The translations under genes were made by a program, and so were the position numbers. The notes beneath the pieces are model-generated. The model did not search any database. It was given only the letters and a program-made list of their open reading frames with translations, and was not told the origin of the DNA. A DNA stretch of 64,000 nt from Advenella alkanexedens (GTDB taxonomy: Bacteria; Pseudomonadota; Gammaproteobacteria; Burkholderiales; Burkholderiaceae_B), in the NCBI RefSeq assembly GCF_019132845.1, contig NZ_JAHSPR010000002.1, positions 310,001 to 374,000 on the forward strand. The letters are read 5' to 3'. Positions 21,222 to 30,628 of this stretch are shown here, in pieces; the first letter of the stretch is position 1; each line of letters begins with the position of its first letter.

Positions 21222-22167
21222 TCCTCAGCTTAATCGACACGGAGAGTTAACGCATTTACTGAGTACAGAGGGATTGCCCAAAGATATTCTGACTCACATC
21301 CTGGATACTGCACAAACTTTTGTTCCCCTGGCGGAACGGGAAGTCAAGAAAGTGCCGCTGTTGCGTGGCAAGAGCGTTTTCAATCTTTTCTTTGAAAACT
21401 CAACACGTACCAGAACCACGTTCGAGATTGCGGCAAAGCGTTTGTCAGCAGATGTATTCAACCTGAATATCAATGCCTCATCTACGGCCAAAGGCGAGTC
21501 CCTGCTGGACACCATCAGTAATTTGACGGCCATGCAGGCCGATATTTTTGTGGTCAGGCACGAAGCCAGCGGTGCGCCTTATCTTATCGCCCAGCATGTC
21601 GAACCGCATATTCATGTGGTTAATGCGGGTGATGGCCGTCATGCACACCCCACCCAGGGTCTGCTTGATATGTACACGATCCGTCATTTCAAGAAAGACT
21701 TTTCCAATTTAACGGTCGCCATTGTGGGTGACATTTTGCATTCGCGCGTGGCCCGTTCCGACATTCATGCACTCACTACACTGGGAGCGGCAGAAATTCG
21801 TGCGATTGCCCCACTAACCCTGTTGCCGGGTGGACTTGAGCAAATGGGGGTTCGTGTCTTCACGAATATGGAGCAGGGTCTGAAAGACGTGGATGTGATT
21901 ATCATGCTGCGTCTGCAAAACGAACGCATGAAAGGGGCACTATTGCCTTCTTCGCAAGAGTATTTCAAGCATTATGGCTTAACACGGGAAAAACTTGCTT
22001 ATGCCAAACCTGATGCCATCGTCATGCATCCTGGCCCCATGAACCGGGGGGTTGAAATTGATTCTGCTGTTGCCGATGGCGATCAGGCGGTCATTCTGAA
22101 CCAGGTGAATTTTGGTATTGCAGTCCGGATGGCTGTTATGAGTATTGTGGCAGGAGCTAGTCAGTGA
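21214..22167 (+). CDS. pyrB: Aspartate carbamoyltransferase catalytic subunit PyrB
   Basis: PyrB condenses carbamoyl phosphate with aspartate, the committed step of pyrimidine synthesis. The 317-aa protein shows the carbamoyl-phosphate loop [23 protein letters not shown] with the Ser/Lys that reach the neighbouring active site, the [12 protein letters not shown] block and [13 protein letters not shown]. The start is GTG at 21214, inside the pyrR end, with AAGGAAAA eight bases upstream. No regulatory pyrI gene is present; the following pyrC' probably forms a complex with it, as in Pseudomonas. Confidence 0.96.
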   Translation: MHNPQLNRHGELTHLLSTEGLPKDILTHILDTAQTFVPLAEREVKKVPLLRGKSVFNLFFENSTRTRTTFEIAAKRLSADVFNLNINASSTAKGESLLDTISNLTAMQADIFVVRHEASGAPYLIAQHVEPHIHVVNAGDGRHAHPTQGLLDMYTIRHFKKDFSNLTVAIVGDILHSRVARSDIHALTTLGAAEIRAIAPLTLLPGGLEQMGVRVFTNMEQGLKDVDVIIMLRLQNERMKGALLPSSQEYFKHYGLTREKLAYAKPDAIVMHPGPMNRGVEIDSAVADGDQAVILNQVNFGIAVRMAVMSIVAGASQ

Positions 22168-23459
22168 AAATCTTGATTAAAAACGGTCGTTTGCTTGATC
22201 CCAAAAACGGCATTGACCAGACATGTGATATTTCAATTGCTTCCGGACGCGTGGTGGGCATTGGCAAGGCGGATCCTTCGTTCGAGGCCAAACGCGTTAT
22301 TGATGCGCAAGGGCTGGCGGTCGTGCCTGGCCTGGTCGATTTGTCTGTCCGTTTGCGTGAGCCCGGTTTCGAGCACCGCGCAACCCTTGAGTCCGAGATG
22401 CATGCCTCGCTGGCAGGTGGTGTGACCAGCCTGGTCATTCCTCCGGATACCGATCCGGTACTTGATGAGCCCGGGCTGGTGGAAATGCTGAAACACCGCG
22501 CCAAACAGCTTAATCAGGCCAATCTATACCCATTGGGTGCCATGACGCAGGGTCTGAAAGGAGAAATCATCACTGAAATGGCTGAGCTGACCGAAGCCGG
22601 CTGTGTGGCGTTTTCTCAGGCGGTGCGTCCATTAATTGATTACGGTGTGCTGTTCCGTACCATGCAGTATGCCAAAACCTTCGACTATACCTTGTGGCTA
22701 TATCCCTTCGATGCGGGCTTGTCCAAGGGGGGCGTAGCCGCCAGTGGGCCATTTGCTTCGCGTACGGGACTGGCAGGTGTGCCTGTGCAGGCTGAAACCA
22801 TTGCCTTGCATGCCCTGTTCGAGTTGCAAAAAAGCACGGGTGTGCGTTTGCACTTGTGCCGGGTTTCAAGTGCGGCCGGGCTGGATCTGGTACGCAAGGC
22901 CAAGGCCGAAGGCTTGCCGGTCAGTTGTGATGTGTCTATCAACCAGATTCACCTGATCGACCAGGACATCGGTTTTTTTGACAGCAATTATCGTCTGGAT
23001 CCACCTTTACGTTCACAGCGTGACCGTGATGCGATCCGTCAGGGCCTGGCCGATGGCACGATTGATGCCATTTGTTCCGATCATACGCCTGTTGACGATG
23101 ATGGCAAGCTCCTGCCGTTTTCCGAGGCGGAGCAGGGTGCGACCGGTGTGGAACTGTTATTCTCCCTGGTTTATAAATGGGCCCTGGAAACCAAAACCCC
23201 GGTATTGGACGCATTGGCCAAAATCACCACACAGCCGGCCTCCATTCTGTTGTCCGGTGCGCCTGCCCTGCCACCTTGCGGTCAGCTGGATATTGGTGCG
23301 CCTGCTGATTTGGCGCTGGTGGATCTTGACGCTGCCTGGGTTGTCAACCGTGAAACCATTTTCAGCCAAAGCTGCCATACGCCATTTTTTGGCTATGAAC
23401 TGCCGGCCAAGGTCAAAATGACCCTGGTGAGTGGACGGGTTGTGTGGGAGTCGGCTTGA
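22164..23459 (+). CDS. pyrX: Inactive dihydroorotase homologue (PyrC'/PyrX), ATCase partner
   Basis: A 431-aa protein with the dihydroorotase amidohydrolase fold but lacking its zinc ligands. The HxH motif (normally DLHVHLREPG) reads [10 protein letters not shown], so both His are replaced by Ser61 and Arg63. The next His position reads HLCRVSS (Arg233), and the TPHH segment reads SINQIHL (258-264). SDHTP with Asp306 remains. Such non-catalytic PyrC' proteins follow pyrB in Pseudomonas and are needed for a stable aspartate transcarbamoylase; the true dihydroorotase would be elsewhere. The start is GTG at 22164, overlapping the pyrB stop as GTGA, with AGGAG upstream. Confidence 0.9.
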   Translation: MKILIKNGRLLDPKNGIDQTCDISIASGRVVGIGKADPSFEAKRVIDAQGLAVVPGLVDLSVRLREPGFEHRATLESEMHASLAGGVTSLVIPPDTDPVLDEPGLVEMLKHRAKQLNQANLYPLGAMTQGLKGEIITEMAELTEAGCVAFSQAVRPLIDYGVLFRTMQYAKTFDYTLWLYPFDAGLSKGGVAASGPFASRTGLAGVPVQAETIALHALFELQKSTGVRLHLCRVSSAAGLDLVRKAKAEGLPVSCDVSINQIHLIDQDIGFFDSNYRLDPPLRSQRDRDAIRQGLADGTIDAICSDHTPVDDDGKLLPFSEAEQGATGVELLFSLVYKWALETKTPVLDALAKITTQPASILLSGAPALPPCGQLDIGAPADLALVDLDAAWVVNRETIFSQSCHTPFFGYELPAKVKMTLVSGRVVWESA

Positions 23460-24214
23460 TTCTGCGAATAATGCTTTTCAGCATAAGGGTTTTTTTTCTG
23501 ATCCTTATGCTGGCGTTTGGCCTGGTAAGCACCTCCTTGCTGTATCCATTGCTTAAGCAGTCCTCACGCGACATTATCACCCGTTGCTGGTCACGTCATT
23601 TGATGAAAGTCTGTGGCGTGCGTATTGTGGTTGAAGGGCAGCCTATCCTGAAAGGCGCGGTCATGTGGGTGGCCAACCATGTTTCATGGATCGATATCTT
23701 TATCCTGAACAGTTGTCGCACGACCTCATTTATTGCAAAAAGTGAAATCAGGAGCTGGCCGGTGATTGGCTGGCTGGTGGCATCGGTTGGCACGATTTTT
23801 ATCGAACGGGGCCAGCGTCATGCCATTTCCCGGGTGAGCAAGTCTATTCTTGGGCTTTTCGGCAACGGGGCCTGTGTTGGCCTGTTCCCTGAAGGGACAA
23901 CCACCGATGGTATGGATATGCGTTCCTTGCATACCAGCCTGTTTGAGCCACCGCTCAGGGCGATGGTGCCCATTCAGCCGGTGGCGCTTGTCTTCACGCA
24001 GCATGGCCGGCGCAGTGGTGCGGTGGCCTTTGTGGGTGAGCAGACTCTGGTGAACAATATCTGGCACTTGCTAAGTTCACGGGGTGTGCTGGTTTATGTC
24101 CGTTTTCTTGAACCGCTTAATCAGCCTGGTGTGCCGGTAGAGGCCACACGGACTGAAATTGCCGGTGAAATTCGTACGGCTATTATTCAGGAACTGAAAA
24201 AAGAGCTGGCCTGA
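23456..24214 (+). CDS. 1-acyl-sn-glycerol-3-phosphate acyltransferase (PlsC family)
   Basis: A 252-aa membrane acyltransferase of phospholipid synthesis. An N-terminal membrane segment (about 5-27) is followed by the catalytic NHVSWIDIF (HX4D) and by FPEGTTTDG, the acceptor-binding motif. The most likely start is TTG at 23456, which overlaps the pyrC' stop as TTGA and has GGGAG six bases upstream; a GTG at 23444 is an in-frame alternative that would place the ribosome site inside the gene. It is the last gene of the yqgE-to-plsC run and ends at a strong bidirectional terminator. Confidence 0.88.
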   Translation: MILRIMLFSIRVFFLILMLAFGLVSTSLLYPLLKQSSRDIITRCWSRHLMKVCGVRIVVEGQPILKGAVMWVANHVSWIDIFILNSCRTTSFIAKSEIRSWPVIGWLVASVGTIFIERGQRHAISRVSKSILGLFGNGACVGLFPEGTTTDGMDMRSLHTSLFEPPLRAMVPIQPVALVFTQHGRRSGAVAFVGEQTLVNNIWHLLSSRGVLVYVRFLEPLNQPGVPVEATRTEIAGEIRTAIIQELKKELA

Positions 24215-24234
24215 GCAAATCCTGGGTATGCAAT

Positions 24235-24277
24235 AAAAAAACCACTATTCCAATTTGAGCGGAATAGTGGTTTTTTT
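24235..24277. terminator. Bidirectional terminator between plsC and apaH
   Basis: ACCACTATTCC (24241-24251) and GGAATAGTGGT (24261-24271) form a perfect 11-bp stem with a 9-base loop. Six A precede and six T follow it, so it serves the rightward pyr operon and the leftward apaH gene. Confidence 0.92.
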
Positions 24278-24303
24278 ATGAGGTGGACTTTATGATTGTG
24301 GGG

Positions 24304-25113
24304 TTAATTTACAGCCGCGATTTGTATCAGCTTTCTGTCGTTAAGACGGATGGCGGTTAACTTGCCTCCCCATACGCAGCCGGTGTCAAGGGCAATCAGG
24401 TGCTCACGCAGCAGTAATCCCAGTGTGGACCAATGGCCAAAAATAATGGTGTCATCGACGGTTTTACGACCGGGAACCTCGAACCAGGGGATCAGGCCCT
24501 TGTCGCTGCCTGGCGCTTCCTTGGATGCAAAATCCATATGGCCTTTGCTGGTGCATAAACGGATGCGGGTAAGCGCATTGATAATCACCCGCAGGCGCTT
24601 TGAACCTTCGAGGGATTCTTTCCATTGAGAGGGTTCATTGCCATACATGTTCTGCAGGTTTTTTTTCCAGTCCCGGGAGCGCAGGGATTCTGCCGCCTCA
24701 TTGGCCAGGCGCAAGGTGGTGGCCAGATCCCACTTGGCCATGACACCTGCATGGACCATCAGGTGTCCGTAATCGTAATGGGCCAGCGGGCGGTGCCTGA
24801 GCCAATTGATCAGGTCCCTGGCATCCTTGGCATTCAGGATATCGTCGATGGTATCTGATTTGTTTTGTCGCCGGATGCCGGCATAAACAGCCAGCAAGTG
24901 CAGGTCATGGTTGCCCAGGATGCAAACGGCCCTGTCACCCAGTTCAATCAGCCGTCTTAGCGTGCGCAATGACTCCGGGCCGCGGTTGGTCAGGTCACCG
25001 GCAAACCATAATTCACAGTTGGGATCGTCTTTGATTTCAGGTTGTTCCAGTAATGCATCAAGTGCCTTACAGCAGCCCTGTAAGTCACCAACAGCCCAAA
25101 CGTTTTTATTCAT
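24304..25113 (-). CDS. apaH: Symmetrical bis(5'-nucleosyl)-tetraphosphatase ApaH
   Basis: ApaH hydrolyses Ap4A to two ADP and can remove Np4 caps from RNA. The 269-aa metallophosphatase carries VGDLQG (7-12), GDLTNRGP (about 40-47) and GNHDLHLLA (about 68-76), which bind the two metals, and the APGSD segment typical of ApaH. It starts 2 bases after lptG and ends at the shared terminator. Confidence 0.96.
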   Translation of the reverse strand: MNKNVWAVGDLQGCCKALDALLEQPEIKDDPNCELWFAGDLTNRGPESLRTLRRLIELGDRAVCILGNHDLHLLAVYAGIRRQNKSDTIDDILNAKDARDLINWLRHRPLAHYDYGHLMVHAGVMAKWDLATTLRLANEAAESLRSRDWKKNLQNMYGNEPSQWKESLEGSKRLRVIINALTRIRLCTSKGHMDFASKEAPGSDKGLIPWFEVPGRKTVDDTIIFGHWSTLGLLLREHLIALDTGCVWGGKLTAIRLNDRKLIQIAAVN

Positions 25114-25115
25114 GA

Positions 25116-26300
25116 TTAACCTTGTTGTTTTGACTTTTTCTTGTCAGTTTCGGTTGTATGGTTTTTTGTGGTTCGTTTGGCTTCCATAAAGTATAACGCC
25201 ATCAGGGCCACAGCCAGACCGAGCAGATTGGGTGCCAAAGCGGTTATCCAGGCGGGAAGGTTGTTCAACATGCCTAGGTTAAGGGACAGCTGGTTGAACA
25301 TGAAAAACGCCACACCCAGCAAAATGCCTATGAACACTTTTGCACCAACGCCACCGCTGCGGGTTTGAACGAAGCTGATGGGAGCGGCAATGGTCATCAT
25401 GACCAGCAAGGTAAAGGGATAACTTCCTTTGCGCCATAAAGCCACGAATTGCCGGTTGGTTTGCAAATTGTTGTCATCAAGGTAGCTAATATAATCAAGT
25501 AGCGAGATGACGGACATTTTTTCCGGCTGTAACTCACCTGCCAGCAGGCGATCTGGCGTCAGGGTGGTTTGCAGGGTTAAAGAAGGGAGGGACACGATTT
25601 TCGCGACCGCATTGACCGGGTCATTGGGGTCGGCCAGGGCTTCTTCAATGTTGACGGTGCTTTGGGTTTGCGCCACATCGTTCAGGGTCAGGGTGTTGTC
25701 CTGGAAAAAACCGTTCTGGGCGTGGGAGAAATGCAGGAATTGCCCGTTGGTTTTGTCGTAGGTAATAATGCGGATGTCCTGGACGTTGCCGTTGTCTGAC
25801 AGCGTACCAATATTGATGACCCGGGCATTGCCTTCCGGATCGGGTTCGCGAAACCAGTAACCACTGCTCATGCGTCCACCTTTGGCCTTGCCCAGGAACT
25901 TCAGGCTGAGTTCGCTGGTTTTGATTTCGGCCGCCGGTGCGGCAAATTCGGATAGCACCAGGGCGCCGCCCATGATAGGGATGCAAATCACCCAAAGCAT
26001 GAGCAGCAGCTTGGCACTGCTGACACCGGACACTCGCAAAATAACCAGTTCATTGCGTTGCGCCAGGCCGGCCAGGGCCATGGTGGCCCCAATTAGCAGC
26101 CCGATAGGCAGCAAGTCATACAGCCGGGTGGGTATTTGCAGGGATTCCAGGTATAAAAGGGACAGCAGGGAAAAATTATCGTTGACTTTATCCAGCTCGT
26201 CGATGAGGGAAAAAAAAGTAAACAGACCCAGCAACACCAGCAGGACAGCAGTAGTGGCTCGGTATATTTCACTGGCAAGATAACGACGGGCAGTTTGCAT
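25116..26300 (-). CDS. lptG: LPS export permease LptG (YjgP/YjgQ family)
   Basis: LptG is one of two permeases of the LptB2FG ABC transporter that pulls lipopolysaccharide from the inner membrane into the LptC-LptA bridge. The 394-aa protein has three N-terminal membrane segments (about 14-38, 55-80 and 95-118) and three near the C-terminus, separated by a periplasmic beta-jellyroll (about 135-265, starting near [13 protein letters not shown]). The coupling sequence [11 protein letters not shown] is typical. The RVINIG and SGYW features favour LptG over LptF. lptF, usually adjacent, is not in this window. Confidence 0.87.
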   Translation of the reverse strand: MQTARRYLASEIYRATTAVLLVLLGLFTFFSLIDELDKVNDNFSLLSLLYLESLQIPTRLYDLLPIGLLIGATMALAGLAQRNELVILRVSGVSSAKLLLMLWVICIPIMGGALVLSEFAAPAAEIKTSELSLKFLGKAKGGRMSSGYWFREPDPEGNARVINIGTLSDNGNVQDIRIITYDKTNGQFLHFSHAQNGFFQDNTLTLNDVAQTQSTVNIEEALADPNDPVNAVAKIVSLPSLTLQTTLTPDRLLAGELQPEKMSVISLLDYISYLDDNNLQTNRQFVALWRKGSYPFTLLVMMTIAAPISFVQTRSGGVGAKVFIGILLGVAFFMFNQLSLNLGMLNNLPAWITALAPNLLGLAVALMALYFMEAKRTTKNHTTETDKKKSKQQG

Positions 26301-26455
26301 GTAAGCGGAAAAAATAAAATTATTTACAAATTATAAGGGTATTGTTGTGATGCTGAGGGTTCGTATCGTAAGCAACTGCCTTGGATTGTAACTTTTAAAT
26401 GAGTGGCAAACCCATCCTGAATACGTGAAAATGTTAATTTCTGGCAACAGCCGGT

Positions 26456-27238
26456 TTATTGCGTTTCGGGGATTTTTGCCGATTTCATTCTTGCCTGGAT
26501 AGTCCGTGTGCGTGATTGCACATAGCGGCTGCCAATGTTGGCACCGTAAACCCTGGGATTGGGTAACAAGACGGCCAGCTGGGCTGCCTGTTTTTGGCTG
26601 AGCTTGCTGGCATCGGTTTTGTAATAGTGCTGGCTGGCTGCCTGTGCACCAAAAATACCGGTGCCCCATTCGGCCAGGTTCAAGTACAGTTCCAGAATGC
26701 GTTCTTTGGACATGACCGTTTCAAGCATAAAGGTAATGATTAGTTCCTGGCCTTTTCTGATATAGCTGCGATCATTGGACAGGAACAGGTTTTTGGCCAG
26801 TTGCTGGGAAATGGTGGAGCCTCCGCGGATTTTATTCCTGCCTTTTTCGCTTTGTGCCGTATTGTAGCGCCAGGCCTGCTCAATGGCGTCCCATTCAATA
26901 CCGCCATGGGAGACGAAGTTGGCGTCTTCAGAGGCAATCACGGCTTTTTTCAGATTGTCGCTAATCTGATCGTAACTGACCCACTCATAACGAATGGCGA
27001 CGGGCGGGTTTCTTTGGGAAAGGATTGATGCCTGCTGGCTCATTATGGCACTGCCCCATGGGTTGAAGATGCTATACCAGCATACCCACAGGAACAGCCA
27101 GACCTGGTAAAGCATAACAAGACCTGCAGCAGCAACGGCCAGTTGACACAAGGTGCTGGCAAGCGACTGTTGCCGGATTTTTTGCGGATATTGGCGTAAC
27201 CGGGTCAACAGGGATTGCAGCAGGGGCAATGCAGTCAT
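26456..27238 (-). CDS. mtgA: Monofunctional peptidoglycan glycosyltransferase MtgA
   Basis: MtgA polymerises lipid II into glycan strands. The 260-aa protein has an N-terminal membrane anchor (about 28-55) and a GT51 domain. Conserved motifs include VIASEDANFVSHGG with the catalytic Glu, RGGSTISQQLAKNLFL, KERILELYLNLAEWG and GAQAASQHYY. Its start overlaps the aroE stop by one base. It is the last gene of the mpl-yqiA-rnb-aroE-mtgA run; 155 bases without a gene separate it from lptG. Confidence 0.95.
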   Translation of the reverse strand: MTALPLLQSLLTRLRQYPQKIRQQSLASTLCQLAVAAAGLVMLYQVWLFLWVCWYSIFNPWGSAIMSQQASILSQRNPPVAIRYEWVSYDQISDNLKKAVIASEDANFVSHGGIEWDAIEQAWRYNTAQSEKGRNKIRGGSTISQQLAKNLFLSNDRSYIRKGQELIITFMLETVMSKERILELYLNLAEWGTGIFGAQAASQHYYKTDASKLSQKQAAQLAVLLPNPRVYGANIGSRYVQSRTRTIQARMKSAKIPETQ

Positions 27239-28086
27239 TAGCCCGAAATCAGTTGTTGACGCAGGGTTTCAAGAACGGGAACCGGATTGACACGGATATG
27301 GTTCCAGATAAAGAAGCTTTCCGCGCCCTGGTAAACCAGCATTCCCAGACCATCCGATGTGATTCCGGCGCCATCTTTGCGGGCCTGTTGCAGGAAGGGG
27401 GTGTTGTTGTCGGGTGTGTAAACCATGTCGTAGGCCAGGCTGTCTTGGGTGAACAGGCCTGCCGGCAGTGGCAGGGTATGGTGCTGCAAGCTGCTGGAGG
27501 TAGCGTTGATGACAATATCCCACTGGCCCTGGATGTGTTCAAAACCACCGGCCCTGAAGATGTTGGCGTATTGAGGCAGGTTGGTCTGGCATTGCCTGGC
27601 CAGTTCCGTGGCTTTGGCGGCGGTACGGTTGACCACCTGCAATTGCTGGCAACCGGATTCTAACAGTGGCAAAATAACGCCCCGGGCGGCACCACCGGCA
27701 CCCAGCAGCAGGATTTTTTTACCTTCAAGGGCAATGCCCTGGCGCCGGATATCGTTGACCATGCCAATGCCGTCGGTATTGCAGCCGTGCAGTTGCCCTT
27801 CTTCCATCCAGAGCGTATTGACCGAACCGGCGGATTGGGCACGCCGGGACAGATTGCCCCTGGCCAGTTCATGGGCCCTGAGCTTGAAGGGGATGGTAAT
27901 GTTCAGGCCTTTGCCGCCTTGTTCAAAAAAGGTGTGTACGGCAGACTCAAAGTCCTCAAGGGGAACCAGCATTTTTTCATAGTTGATGTCCAGGCCTGCC
28001 TGTTTGGCAAAGAGCGAATGCAGCAGGGGTGAGTAACTGTGCTGGATGGGGTTGCCCATGACGGCAAAATGCAAGGGAGTGTTCAT
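27238..28086 (-). CDS. aroE: Shikimate dehydrogenase AroE
   Basis: AroE reduces 3-dehydroshikimate to shikimate with NADPH on the aromatic amino-acid pathway. In this 282-aa protein the substrate site NPIQHSYSPLLH (12-23) and the catalytic Lys in NITIPFK are present, as are NTDGIGMVND and the NADP loop GAGGAARGV (about 128). It overlaps rnb by 4 bases (ATGA) and mtgA by 1 base, so all three are coupled. aroQ of the same pathway lies about 5 kb away at 32772. Confidence 0.95.
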   Translation of the reverse strand: MNTPLHFAVMGNPIQHSYSPLLHSLFAKQAGLDINYEKMLVPLEDFESAVHTFFEQGGKGLNITIPFKLRAHELARGNLSRRAQSAGSVNTLWMEEGQLHGCNTDGIGMVNDIRRQGIALEGKKILLLGAGGAARGVILPLLESGCQQLQVVNRTAAKATELARQCQTNLPQYANIFRAGGFEHIQGQWDIVINATSSSLQHHTLPLPAGLFTQDSLAYDMVYTPDNNTPFLQQARKDGAGITSDGLGMLVYQGAESFFIWNHIRVNPVPVLETLRQQLISG

Positions 28087-30005
28087 GACGGGTTGGCCTC
28101 TGTTGCATGAGTGACGGGTTCTTCGGGTTCAATGTGTCTGATGTACTGGCAGTCCAGGGTTAGTTCAAGAAGGTTGTTGCCCATTAATTCGATTTCCACA
28201 ATGCTGCCGCGTTCAAGTTCGGGCATGCCATTGATTTCGGTCACAAAGGGGGCGTTGTTGAAGCGGACCAGGTTATCGCGCAATACCGTGGCTTCAACGC
28301 GGGTAACTTGTTGCTGCTCAAACCAGCGCAGGCACCAGAAACGCTCAAGACGGTTTTGGAATTCTCCCCACAGGGTGTATTGCGATTCAAAGGCCCCGAT
28401 AATGGCGAACAGGTCGGCGTCTTTGGGTTTGAAAGGCGCCACCAGACGGGCCGAGATGCCATGTTGTGCGGCGGCAATAATCTGGCTCTGGTTGATCAGG
28501 TCGACGTAGCGCCTTAAGGGTGAGGTGCACCATGCATAATGAGGAACGCCAATGGTTTCATGGGGAAGCGGATGGGTGGACATGCGGGTGCGACCGGCTT
28601 GCTGTGACCTGAAAATGCCGGGCAGGCCGTTACCATTCAGGAAACCGGCCCATTGGGTATTGGCCAGCAGCATGAACTCGGCCACAATCAGGTCGAGCGG
28701 TGCATCACGACGGCGGGGTGCCAGGTTGATAACTGAATGAGGGTCATCAGCCGGGCCATCCAGCACAAAGGTGTACTCCACCCTGGAGTTGTTTTCAGGT
28801 TTGCCGCGAATTACTTCCCGGGCCTTTTTCAGGTGCTGCCCCAGTTTCCAGAGTGGTCTGAACAGGAACGGATAGGGCATGGGCAGGCTTTCGTCTTCCA
28901 GGGACTCGACGGTAATCAGGTGGTCGATCAGGTTGGTGCGCAGGTTTTCCTGTACGCAAATCTGTTCAAGCCGGGTTTCTGATGACAGTATTTCTCCGGT
29001 CTCGATATCGGCCCGGATGTACAGGGATACGGCGGGCGTGGTTTTACCGGCAACCAGTGAAAAGGTGTTGATGACCGATTCCGGTTGCATCGGGATCTTG
29101 TCTCCGGGCATGTAAACGGTGGACATCCGCTCGCGGGCCAGTTTGTCCAGTTCCGAGTCGCGCTCAACGATCAGGGCGGGAGCCGCAATATGGATGCCAA
29201 TGCGGTATATGCTGCCATTTTCCTGGTGTACCGAGAAAGCATCGTCAATCTCGGTGGTGAACAGATCGTCGACGGAATAGGGTTCAACATCGGCCAGTGG
29301 CAAATCGGGTACGGCAGGTAGCGTAATATCCTTGAATTGCGTGCCTTTGGGGAAGTTCAGGCCCAGGAATTTCTCACGATGGATGGCCAGCGGGTGTGGA
29401 TAAACCCGGAGTCGGAGCAACAGCTGCTCGATGGTTTCTCCGGTTTCGTTCAGGGCCTGGTTAAAGGCTTTCCATTCAAGCGTGTTTTTGTCGGGTTTGG
29501 CCAGGAAGGTATGAATGACCGGTTTAAAAGCTTCCGGCACAATACCCTGCTTGATCTGTTCGATCCAGATGGCTTGTTGTTCGGCCTGTTTCTGTTTTTT
29601 TTCGAGAGCAGCCAGTGCCGCTTTCAGTATATCGGGTGGCGCCGGGCGGTATTGGCCCTTGCCTTTGCGATGAAAATAGACCGGGGCACCATGAAGGCGC
29701 AGCAACAGGGCGGTTTTTTCCAGGATGCCGGGTTCATGGCCGAAGTAGTCACGGGCCAGTTCTTCCACCTGGAATTCCTGTTGAGGAGCACATTCCCACA
29801 GAAACTCCAGATCAATGTCTTCAGCCAGTTTTCCAGCCTCTTCCAGCAGGGTGAGCGGGTTATGGTTGTCGAAGAAGAAAATCGTGTTGTTGCGTTTTAT
29901 TTTGCTTCTTTTCCCGGACGCCGACTCCACCTGCAGGGAGGTGTCGGCTTCAGACAAGATTTTTTCGGCTTTAAATTGACCGTTGTCTTCAAAAACTACG
30001 TACAT
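28083..30005 (-). CDS. RNB-domain exoribonuclease (RNase II family)
   Basis: A 640-aa 3'-5' exoribonuclease-like protein. The N-terminal ~230 residues carry a small nucleic-acid-binding region and a helical part; the RNB catalytic domain covers about 235-530. The metal-binding cluster reads SVDDLFTTEIDDAFS, which aligns to the RNase II IDSASTEDMDDAL block with Glu in place of the second Asp and the last two Asp kept. The domain then runs through IHIAAPALIVERDSELDKLA to SPLRRYVDLINQ, with the Arg residues that contact RNA. No C-terminal S1 domain is evident. It belongs to the divergent RNB group common in Burkholderiales; activity is probable, not certain. Confidence 0.85.
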   Translation of the reverse strand: MYVVFEDNGQFKAEKILSEADTSLQVESASGKRSKIKRNNTIFFFDNHNPLTLLEEAGKLAEDIDLEFLWECAPQQEFQVEELARDYFGHEPGILEKTALLLRLHGAPVYFHRKGKGQYRPAPPDILKAALAALEKKQKQAEQQAIWIEQIKQGIVPEAFKPVIHTFLAKPDKNTLEWKAFNQALNETGETIEQLLLRLRVYPHPLAIHREKFLGLNFPKGTQFKDITLPAVPDLPLADVEPYSVDDLFTTEIDDAFSVHQENGSIYRIGIHIAAPALIVERDSELDKLARERMSTVYMPGDKIPMQPESVINTFSLVAGKTTPAVSLYIRADIETGEILSSETRLEQICVQENLRTNLIDHLITVESLEDESLPMPYPFLFRPLWKLGQHLKKAREVIRGKPENNSRVEYTFVLDGPADDPHSVINLAPRRRDAPLDLIVAEFMLLANTQWAGFLNGNGLPGIFRSQQAGRTRMSTHPLPHETIGVPHYAWCTSPLRRYVDLINQSQIIAAAQHGISARLVAPFKPKDADLFAIIGAFESQYTLWGEFQNRLERFWCLRWFEQQQVTRVEATVLRDNLVRFNNAPFVTEINGMPELERGSIVEIELMGNNLLELTLDCQYIRHIEPEEPVTHATEANPS

Positions 30006-30017
30006 TGAGTTTTTTTC

Positions 30018-30599
30018 CTAATTGTTTAAGGCAAAGTCCAGGACTTGGGGAATATATTCTTCAAAATCTGAAAAACCGTGATCCCCACCGGGAATAATTA
30101 ATTGTTTTGCGCCAGCGTAGCGATGTTGCATTTCTCGCCAGTCCAGCACCTCGTCAGTCATGCGGGCCAGCAGGAAAAATTTTTCCGGGTGCCTGATTGC
30201 CGGTACGAACAGTTCCGCCAGTTCCTTGATATGTTCCGCTTTCAGTTCGAACGGCTCATCGCTGTGAAAGCAGGTCATGGGGCCGAGTTGGGTGGACAGG
30301 TCACGCGCGGCATAAATGCACGGGTTGACAAGAACCGCTTTGCAGCCCATTTCATTGGCCAGCCAGGTTGCATAGTATCCGCCCAGGGACGAACCAATCA
30401 CGGTTAGCTGGTGCACGTCCCGACCCTGGCAGAGCTGGTGGGCTGTGGCAAGGGCCAATTCTATGGCCTGTCTGGGCGAAACAGGCAGGTTGGGGCCAGC
30501 GAAAGCATGGCTCAGTCCACGGTTGGCCATGGCCTGTTGCATTAGCTGTGACTTGGCCGACAGGGACGAAGACCGAAAACCATGTAAATACAGAATCAT
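30018..30599 (-). CDS. yqiA: YqiA/YcfP family esterase (alpha/beta hydrolase)
   Basis: A 193-aa hydrolase. It begins MILYLHGFRSS, the oxyanion region, and carries the nucleophile elbow GSSLGG (about 69-74), the acid in MTDEVLD (about 147) and the catalytic His in GGDHGF (about 172-177). YqiA of E. coli hydrolyses short acyl and palmitoyl-CoA esters. It lies 12 bases before rnb and 29 bases after mpl. Confidence 0.88.
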   Translation of the reverse strand: MILYLHGFRSSSLSAKSQLMQQAMANRGLSHAFAGPNLPVSPRQAIELALATAHQLCQGRDVHQLTVIGSSLGGYYATWLANEMGCKAVLVNPCIYAARDLSTQLGPMTCFHSDEPFELKAEHIKELAELFVPAIRHPEKFFLLARMTDEVLDWREMQHRYAGAKQLIIPGGDHGFSDFEEYIPQVLDFALNN

Positions 30600-30628
30600 A
30601 TGAAAAATAATAAAGGGCCGCTAAAAAA

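Noticed and set aside
24235-24277. Palindrome as an operator
   Set aside because: The A-run, perfect stem and T-run between two convergent genes make it a bidirectional terminator.
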